Below, in pieces: positions 39,368 through 44,653 of a DNA stretch of 44,653 bases. Every line of letters begins with the position of its first letter. The stretch's first letter is position 1. A program made the position numbers and the translations under genes. This DNA comes from an uncultured Eubacteriales bacterium (GTDB lineage: Bacteria; Bacillota_A; Clostridia; Oscillospirales; Oscillospiraceae). Where the stretch lies: contig CATJRT010000246.1 of the NCBI GenBank assembly GCA_949742895.1, positions 1-44,653 on the forward strand. The letters are read 5' to 3'. Under the pieces are notes generated by a model that saw only the letters and a program-made list of their open reading frames with translations, had not been told where the DNA came from and made no database searches.

Positions 39368-41992
39368 ATGGCAGGGATATTTCAAATCCAGCATCTGACT
39401 TTCTTCTATCCAGAGCAGCCCGCTCCGGCGATTGAGGATCTAACTCTGACGATAGAACAAGGAGAGTTTCTGGTCCTCTGCGGCCCCTCCGGGTGCGGCA
39501 AGACGACTTTGCTGCGGCAGTTCAAGTCCGTCATGGCTCCCCACGGCAAGAGGACCGGGGAAATCCTCTTTGAAGGCAGGCTGCTGGACGAGTTGGACCA
39601 GCGGGAGCAGACGGAGCGGATCGGCTTTGTTCAGCAGTCCCCGGAAAACCAGATCGTCACGGACAAGGTGTGGCACGAGCTGGCATTCGGCCTGGAGAGT
39701 CTGGGGTACGACACGCCCACCATCCGCCGCAGGGTGGCGGAGATGGCCTCCTTCTTTGGTATCCAGACATGGTTCTATAAAAATGTGACCGAGCTGTCCG
39801 GCGGGCAGAAGCAGCTGCTCAACCTTGCTTCCATCATGGCGATGCAGCCCTCTGTCCTCATCCTGGACGAGCCCACCAGTCAGCTGGACCCCATCGCCGC
39901 CTCGGATTTTTTGGCGGTGCTGGGCCGGATCAACCGGGAGCTGGGAACCACCATCATCCTGACGGAACATCGGTTGGAGGACGCCTTCCCGCTGGCTGCC
40001 AGGGTTGCCGTGATGGACAGGGGAAAACTGCTGTGTGTGGGAACACCGGCGGAAGTTGGCGCGGCGCTGAAGGATACCGGTCACGGGATGTTCCTGGCTA
40101 TGCCTGCCCCTATGCGTATCTGGGCGGCTTCCGAAAAAGGCGACGCCCCCTGCCCGGTTACTGTCCGGGAGGGAAAGGACTGGCTGGAGGGTTTCGCCGG
40201 GCGGCACGAATTTCAACCTCTACCGGAACAGAAAAGGCATACCTACCTCGACGAGACAGCCATCCATGCGGAAGAAATCTGGTTCCGCTATGAACAAGAC
40301 CTACCGAATGTGGTGAAGGGCTTGTCTCTGGAGGTTAGAAAGGGGGAGTTCCTGGCTCTCCTGGGCGGCAACGGTACGGGCAAAACCTCCACGCTGAAGG
40401 TCCTCTCAGGCCAGCGGAAGCCCTACCGGGGAACGGTGGAGCTGAACGGAAGCGTAGGCGTACTGCCACAGAATCCTCAGACGTTGTTCGTGAAAAAGAC
40501 TGTCCGGGAGGACCTGCTGGAGCTGCAGAAGGATGCAGACATCGCCCAGGCGGTATCCCTCTGCCGGTTGGGGGAGCTACTGGACCGGCACCCCTACGAC
40601 CTCTCCGGCGGGGAGCAGCAGCGGGCGGCGCTAGCGAAGGTGCTGCTGCTGGAGCCGGACATCCTCCTGCTGGACGAGCCAACCAAGGGATTGGATGCGG
40701 AGTTCAAACAGGTATTCGCAGAGATTTTGCAGACGCTCTTGCGCCGGGGTGTGACCGTCCTCATGGTCAGCCATGACATTGAGTTCTGTGCCCAGTATGC
40801 CCACCGCTGCGCCCTGTTCTTCGACGGAAGTATCGTCACAGAGGCCCCGCCCAGGGAATTTTTCTCCGGCAACAGCTTCTACACCACCTCCGCCAACCGT
40901 ATGGCGCGGGGGCTCATCCTGGAAGCCGTGACGGCGGAGGACGTGATCGCCGCCTGCGGCGGAGACCTGCCGCCGGAGCCGGAATTGCCGGAGGACATTC
41001 CCCCTCTGCCGAAGCCCTCTGAAGCCGTGAAAAGCGCCGCTCCTGGTCCTCTGCCCTGGTGGCGGAAGGTGGGCGCGGCGATCTTCGGCGCGGTGTCGCT
41101 GGCACTGTTCCTGCAATTTATGCGCGTTACGGACCTGACCTCCCTGATTGGGCTGGAGGGCATGACGCCGTTGGCGGGGAATCAGCTGGCGCTGTACGGT
41201 GTTTTCCTGGCCTCCCTGCTTGTCTTTGCCGCCTGTATCAGCCGCAGGAGCCACCGCCCCGACTATCTGCTCCAGACCCCGAAGGAGAAGCGGAAACTGT
41301 CCAAGCGGACGGTAGCCGCCACGATTCTGATCCTGCTGCTGATTCCCCTGACGCTGTTTATTGGGGAGACTTACCTGGAGGGGAAGAAATACTATTTTAT
41401 CGCCCTGCTGGTGTTGCTGGAGTGCATGATTCCCTTCTTTCTCATTTTCGAGAGCCGGAAACCCCAGGCAAGAGAGCTGATCATCATTGCGGTGCTCTGT
41501 GCCATCGCCTTGGCGGGTCGGGCGGCGTTCTTCATGCTACCCCAGTTCAAGCCTGTTATGGCCCTGACCATTATTGCTGGGGTGGCTTTCGGCGGGGAGA
41601 CTGGCTTCCTGGTGGGAGCTATGACCATGCTGACCTCCAACATGCTGTTCTCCCAGGGGCCATGGACGCCCTGGCAGATGTTCGCCATGGGCATCATCGG
41701 ATTTCTGGCCGGAGTGTTGTTCCGCAAGGGGTTGCTGCTGCGAAGCCGGGGGAGCCTTTGCGTATTCGGCGCGCTGTCGGCAATCGTGATCTATGGCGGC
41801 ATCATGAATCCGGCCTCCGCCCTCATGTGGGCCGATGAACTGGGCTGGGGGGTCATTCTGACCTACTGCATCACTGGGTTTCCCATGGACTGTGTCCATG
41901 CCGCCGCAACATGGCTGTTCCTCTGGTTCGCGGCGGAACCTATGCTGGAGAAGCTGGAGCGGCTAAAGATAAAATATGGGTTAGTAGAATGA
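39368..41992 (+). CDS. Fused ECF transporter: ATPase A - ATPase A' - S-component
   Basis: An 874-residue fusion. Domain 1 (1-270): Walker A GPSGCGKTT, signature LSGGQKQLLNLAS, Walker B VLILDEPTSQLD. Domain 2 (~300-520): Walker A GGNGTGKTS, signature LSGGEQQRAALAK, Walker B ILLLDEPTKGLD. From ~563 come about eight membrane segments of an ECF S-component (AALIGRAAFF-like LAGRAAFFMLPQFKP, VAFGGETGFLVGAMTMLTSN, GFPMDCVHAAATW). ATG 39368 fits the GGAAGGA site; ATG 39362 is possible. S-components define substrate; this one has the topology of the vitamin/cobalamin-precursor group, and context points to a corrinoid. Confidence 0.87.
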   Translation: MAGIFQIQHLTFFYPEQPAPAIEDLTLTIEQGEFLVLCGPSGCGKTTLLRQFKSVMAPHGKRTGEILFEGRLLDELDQREQTERIGFVQQSPENQIVTDKVWHELAFGLESLGYDTPTIRRRVAEMASFFGIQTWFYKNVTELSGGQKQLLNLASIMAMQPSVLILDEPTSQLDPIAASDFLAVLGRINRELGTTIILTEHRLEDAFPLAARVAVMDRGKLLCVGTPAEVGAALKDTGHGMFLAMPAPMRIWAASEKGDAPCPVTVREGKDWLEGFAGRHEFQPLPEQKRHTYLDETAIHAEEIWFRYEQDLPNVVKGLSLEVRKGEFLALLGGNGTGKTSTLKVLSGQRKPYRGTVELNGSVGVLPQNPQTLFVKKTVREDLLELQKDADIAQAVSLCRLGELLDRHPYDLSGGEQQRAALAKVLLLEPDILLLDEPTKGLDAEFKQVFAEILQTLLRRGVTVLMVSHDIEFCAQYAHRCALFFDGSIVTEAPPREFFSGNSFYTTSANRMARGLILEAVTAEDVIAACGGDLPPEPELPEDIPPLPKPSEAVKSAAPGPLPWWRKVGAAIFGAVSLALFLQFMRVTDLTSLIGLEGMTPLAGNQLALYGVFLASLLVFAACISRRSHRPDYLLQTPKEKRKLSKRTVAATILILLLIPLTLFIGETYLEGKKYYFIALLVLLECMIPFFLIFESRKPQARELIIIAVLCAIALAGRAAFFMLPQFKPVMALTIIAGVAFGGETGFLVGAMTMLTSNMLFSQGPWTPWQMFAMGIIGFLAGVLFRKGLLLRSRGSLCVFGALSAIVIYGGIMNPASALMWADELGWGVILTYCITGFPMDCVHAAATWLFLWFAAEPMLEKLERLKIKYGLVE

Positions 41993-42083
41993 TCTATTTT
42001 TCTCTGGCCCATCCGCCAGACAACTGCATATCATGGAAACTTGGTCAGGGGCCACCTCTTGATCGCACGTTCCCTCGAGAAAA

Positions 42084-42120
42084 GACGCAAACAGGCAAGG
42101 AGCTGTTTGCGCCTTTTTTA
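42084..42120 (+). terminator. Terminator of the ECF operon
   Basis: CGCAAACAG (42086-42094) pairs with CTGTTTGCG (42103-42111), followed by CCTTTTTTATTTTT. It ends the run of same-strand genes that began at 22491. Confidence 0.88.
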
Positions 42121-42128
42121 TTTTTCGA

Positions 42129-42180
42129 CAGGTTTCCCCTAAATCCCCCATTATACGACAAGGGATTTAGGGGAAACCTG
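42129..42180. repeat. Perfect 19-bp inverted repeat
   Basis: Bases 42129-42147 (CAGGTTTCCCCTAAATCCC) are exactly complementary to 42162-42180, with a 14-base AT-rich loop. No T-run follows. It lies nine bases after the ECF terminator at the border to the mobile-element genes. Confidence 0.85.
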
Positions 42181-42288
42181 CCGAACTTTTTTGCCGGTTT
42201 TGGTTTTTGCAGTCGTAAAGAATCACAATTTAGCAAAAAAGCGAAAAATATACAGAATTCAGCAAGTTTACTAAATGACATCCGCGCT

Positions 42289-42338
42289 CCTCCGTTTCTG
42301 ACATTTGCGTACCGCGCACAAAACGTCAGAAATGGAGG
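42289..42338 (+). promoter_or_regulatory. Hairpin sequestering a ribosome binding site
   Basis: CCTCCGTTTCTGAC (42289-42302) pairs with GTCAGAAATGGAGG (42325-42338) over 14 bp with one G-U; an inner TGCG/CGCA helix extends it. The 3' arm contains the GGAGG of the next gene, whose ATG is six bases away. Confidence 0.75.
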
Positions 42339-42343
42339 AAGAT

Positions 42344-42880
42344 ATGTACAAGAGATATTTTCGGATGAAAGACCCGAAATGCAGGCGAGATGAGATCGAG
42401 TGGATCGAAATGACCGGCAAGGAGTTCTACCGCTTCGTTAATTCCCCAGAAGGTCGGGACCGTCACTTCATCGATATGGACGATGTGGTTCTGGAGGCAA
42501 GCGAATCCGAAGCCCTTGACTACAGGGCAGAACAGAACCACCGCTACTACATACAGACCCAGGAGGAGGGCTGGAGTACCCTGTCCATTTATGATGTTGG
42601 GGATGAAAACAGATGTAGCGGCGAGGAAGTGGTCAGAGATGAGTCACAGGATGTGGAGGCTGAGGCCATCCTGCATATAGAGAAAGCTGTGCTCCAGAAT
42701 GCTTTGCATCATTTGGACTCAGAAAGTTACCAACTGATTCACGCTCTTTATCTTGCAGATACCCGGAAAACCCTGCGACAGCTTAGTTTAGAAAGCAGTA
42801 TTCCGGTCATGACATTGCAGGATCGTAAGAAAAAGATCCTCGCTCAGTTGAACCGAGAACTGCTCAAGAAAAATTTCTAA
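42344..42880 (+). CDS. Sigma-70-like regulator of a mobile element
   Basis: A 178-residue protein of the small sigma-factor-like type common in Firmicute conjugative elements. The C-terminal region-4-like helix-turn-helix is LDSESYQLIHALYLADTRKT then LRQLSLESSIPVMTLQDRKK, ending in a basic tail. ATG 42344 follows GGAGG by five bases, but that site is buried in a hairpin. It probably controls transfer or excision genes. The partial gene at the left window edge is of the same general kind. Confidence 0.65.
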   Translation: MYKRYFRMKDPKCRRDEIEWIEMTGKEFYRFVNSPEGRDRHFIDMDDVVLEASESEALDYRAEQNHRYYIQTQEEGWSTLSIYDVGDENRCSGEEVVRDESQDVEAEAILHIEKAVLQNALHHLDSESYQLIHALYLADTRKTLRQLSLESSIPVMTLQDRKKKILAQLNRELLKKNF

Positions 42881-43044
42881 AAAATTTTCCGTACAAAATT
42901 GAAAAAAGTCAGCAATAGAAAGTGAGAGGACTAAATGAGTATCTTCTCTCTTTGTACCTTGAAAAATACCGCCCGGCGGTCATATCCGGCGACTAATAAC
43001 GTCGGCTGACGGCCCACTGACGAAGTGGACAAGCGATGTAGCGG

Positions 43045-43352
43045 GTGCGCCAAGACCACCTGTAACAGATCATGGATTGCAGCGAATTCCTTTTCTGCTA
43101 TTAAAGACGGCCAAATAAGGTGCCCAGCGGTTCCCACCCAGCCAAAAGCAGCCTTGGCAAGCTGTTTCGCAATGATTCCGTCAGCCCTGTACTCACTGCC
43201 CAGCCACAGTCTCAAACAATGGGGGCAGCTCGGAGAGATCCTCGGAGGGGTGAGATTCCCGGAGAGCGGTGCCAGCCGCTGGTTAGTTCAGCCGCCCACG
43301 GCTCGGGAAGTAGTGTCGAATAGAGCCAACAGAAGACAAATGTCAGAAACGG
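43045..43352 (+). ncRNA. Structured non-coding stretch, possible group II intron remnant
   Basis: No gene fits 42881-43440. The sequence begins GTGCGCCAAGACC (group II introns start GTGYG) and later holds GGGGTGAGATTCCC, GCGGTGCCAGCCGC and GGGAAGTAGTGTCGAATAGA, which resemble domain I of bacterial group II introns. No intron-encoded reverse transcriptase and no domain V were found, so it would be a fragment. A different structured RNA is equally possible. Confidence 0.3.
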
Positions 43353-43353
43353 C

Positions 43354-43413
43354 GGGAGCCGTTCCACCAACAGGGACTAGCGTACTTGTGCATCCTTTTT
43401 GGAACGGCTCCCC
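43354..43413 (+). other. Long hairpin upstream of mazF
   Basis: GGGAGCCGTTCCA (43354-43366) pairs perfectly with TGGAACGGCTCCC (43400-43412), enclosing a 33-base loop. No good T-run follows. It may attenuate mazF. Confidence 0.6.
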
Positions 43414-43444
43414 CTGGTTTTCAGAGCAGAGAGGAAAATGTACG

Positions 43445-43825
43445 ATGGAGATCAAAATAACCCGTCCCATCCAAAGGGGTGATATCTATTACGCTGACCT
43501 TACGCCGGTCACTGGCTCGGAGCAGGGAGGCATCCGTCCGGTGCTGATCATCCAGAACGACATCGGCAACCAGCACAGTCCGACGGTCATTGCCGCCGTC
43601 ATCACGGGGCAGATCAAGAGCCGACATCTGCCCACCCACGTACTGCTAGAGGCTCCCGGGTGCGGGCTCCTCAAAAAGTCCATGGTCATGCTGGAGCAGC
43701 TTCGCACGTTGGACAAGGGCCGACTGCACTTCCAAGTGGGGCACATTGATGCGGACAAGATGAATGAAGTCGATACAGCGCTGGGAATTAGTATTGGGCT
43801 TTGCAAGAGTATACATATCAATTGA
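43445..43825 (+). CDS. mazF: MazF/PemK-family endoribonuclease toxin
   Basis: A 126-residue MazF-fold protein that in the family cleaves mRNA at specific short sites. Visible motifs are RPIQRGDIYYADLTPVTGSE, GGIRPVLIIQND, PTVIAAVIT, and MVMLEQLRTLDKGRL. ATG 43445 is used; the nearest purine-rich site (GAGAGGAAAA) is somewhat distant. No MazE-like antitoxin gene is visible upstream or downstream. Solitary MazF genes next to excisionase and integrase are common in Firmicute mobile elements. Confidence 0.88.
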   Translation: MEIKITRPIQRGDIYYADLTPVTGSEQGGIRPVLIIQNDIGNQHSPTVIAAVITGQIKSRHLPTHVLLEAPGCGLLKKSMVMLEQLRTLDKGRLHFQVGHIDADKMNEVDTALGISIGLCKSIHIN

Positions 43826-43840
43826 AAAGGAGAGAAAAAT

Positions 43841-44056
43841 GTGAACACTGCATATCAGTCGATGGACAATCTTCCGGCGATGCTGACGGTAGCCCAAGTG
43901 GCCTCCGCTCTGAACATCTCCCGCACCAGCGCCTACGAGTTAGCCCACTGCAAGAACTTCCCCGCTATGCTCATCGGCAGCAGGATCCTCGTCCCCAAGG
44001 ACCGGCTGGTGGGCTGGATTAATGACAAGCTCGCCTGCAACGAGTTGGCCGGCTAG
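43841..44056 (+). CDS. xis: Excisionase-type helix-turn-helix protein
   Basis: A 71-residue protein with a MerR/excisionase-like winged helix: LTVAQVASALNISRTSAYEL, then GSRILVPKDRLVGWI. It starts at GTG 43841 behind AAAGGAG. The integrase starts 15 bases after its stop, the usual xis-int order. It would direct the recombinase toward excision. Confidence 0.83.
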   Translation: MNTAYQSMDNLPAMLTVAQVASALNISRTSAYELAHCKNFPAMLIGSRILVPKDRLVGWINDKLACNELAG

Positions 44057-44070
44057 GAGGTGCAAACGAC

Positions 44071-44653
44071 ATGGCAAAACGCAGAGCCCGTGGAGAAGGC
44101 AGCCTCCGCAAACGCAGCGATGGCCGCTGGGAGGGTCGCTACACCGTTGGCCGCGATGAGGCGACCGGGAAACTCCTCTATCGGAACGTCCTCGCTAAGA
44201 CCCAAGCCGAGTGCAAGGCCAAACTTCGGGAGGCCATCCGGAACACGGCGCAGGAAGCGCCCGTCCCCAAGCATATCAAGTCCGCGCCCAAAGAGGTCGC
44301 AGCCCCGGTCCAGCGGTTCACCGTAGCGGAGTGGCTCCGGACGTGGTTCGAGCTGTACTCCAAGCCCAACCTTCGGGAGACCACCCAGGAGCAGTACACC
44401 AATTTCCTGGAGAAGCACCTGATCCCTAACATCGGCGACATCCCGTTGGAGAAGCTGACCAGCCTGCGCCTCCAGAAACTGTACCAGGACCTGCGGACCA
44501 GCGGCAGGGTGGTCCAGAATCAGAAAGCCGGTCCCGGCTTAAGCGCCAAGACCGTCCGGAATATCCATATGCTCCTCCACAGCGCCTTGGACCAGGCGGT
44601 GAAGGAGGACCTCATCAAAAAGAACCCCACCGACGGGTGCAGCGCTCCCAAGC
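44071..44653 (+). CDS. int: Tyrosine-type site-specific integrase, 3' end outside the window
   Basis: 194 residues are visible. The start MAKRRARGEGSLRKRSDGRW and GRDEATGKLLYRNVLAKTQA give the N-terminal arm-binding domain; FTVAEWLRTWFELYSKP begins the core-binding SAM-like domain, continuing to HMLLHSALDQAVKEDLIKKN. The catalytic R-H-R-Y domain lies beyond the window. GGAGG (44056-44060) precedes ATG 44071. It defines the right-hand genes as part of an integrative element, with the attachment site presumably further right. Confidence 0.9.
   Translation, partial: MAKRRARGEGSLRKRSDGRWEGRYTVGRDEATGKLLYRNVLAKTQAECKAKLREAIRNTAQEAPVPKHIKSAPKEVAAPVQRFTVAEWLRTWFELYSKPNLRETTQEQYTNFLEKHLIPNIGDIPLEKLTSLRLQKLYQDLRTSGRVVQNQKAGPGLSAKTVRNIHMLLHSALDQAVKEDLIKKNPTDGCSAPK

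Overview
The window looks like a chromosomal segment of a GC-rich anaerobic Firmicute, most likely a gut Clostridia/Oscillospiraceae-type bacterium (inference). The reasons are S-layer-homology (SLH) anchored exoproteins, ECF and Opp-type transporters, several cobalamin riboswitches, strong GGAGG ribosome sites, and conjugative-element style genes at both ends (sigma-like factors, MazF, excisionase, tyrosine integrase). No rRNA, tRNA or CRISPR array was recognised.

The dominant theme is corrinoid/cobalt biology. (1) 1-6.6 kb: a broken sigma-like gene, then a cobalamin riboswitch with terminator controlling a five-component Opp/Nik-type ABC importer and a CGGC-domain protein. (2) 7-10.1 kb: a LysR regulator with a small unknown protein, divergent from a second cobalamin riboswitch that controls an iron-type alcohol dehydrogenase. 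(3) 10.2-17.9 kb, minus strand: a third cobalamin riboswitch drives a BtuFCD-type importer, a second CGGC protein and the cobaltochelatase CbiK; a MoxR ATPase/VWA module with its own promoter follows. (4) 17.9-22.5 kb: a regulatory zone with two divergent cobalamin-riboswitch-like RNAs (one without a gene), a homing-endonuclease-repeat protein, an unknown protein, a membrane-anchored XRE regulator, three copies of an unidentified RNA-like repeat, and two arrays of short repeats phased at about 21-22 bp that each run into a sigma-70 type promoter.

(5) 22.5-42 kb: the most striking part. A secreted beta-propeller protein is translationally coupled to a 3081-residue SLH protein holding two alpha/alpha-toroid plus DUF4430 modules. 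A second tight operon encodes an SLH-anchored toroid protein, a membrane-anchored DUF4430 protein, an EcfT subunit, a CbiR-like TIM-barrel protein, a DUF2284 protein, and one polypeptide fusing two ECF ATPases to an S-component. Toroid plus DUF4430 is the two-domain plan of animal intrinsic factor and transcobalamin. I therefore propose a Gram-positive surface system that captures corrinoids, passes them to an ECF transporter and remodels them inside the cell. That function is inference; the domain architecture and operon order are read directly.

(6) 42-44.65 kb: the end of a mobile element, with a sigma-like protein whose ribosome site is folded into a hairpin, a structured RNA resembling a group II intron remnant, MazF, an excisionase and a truncated integrase.
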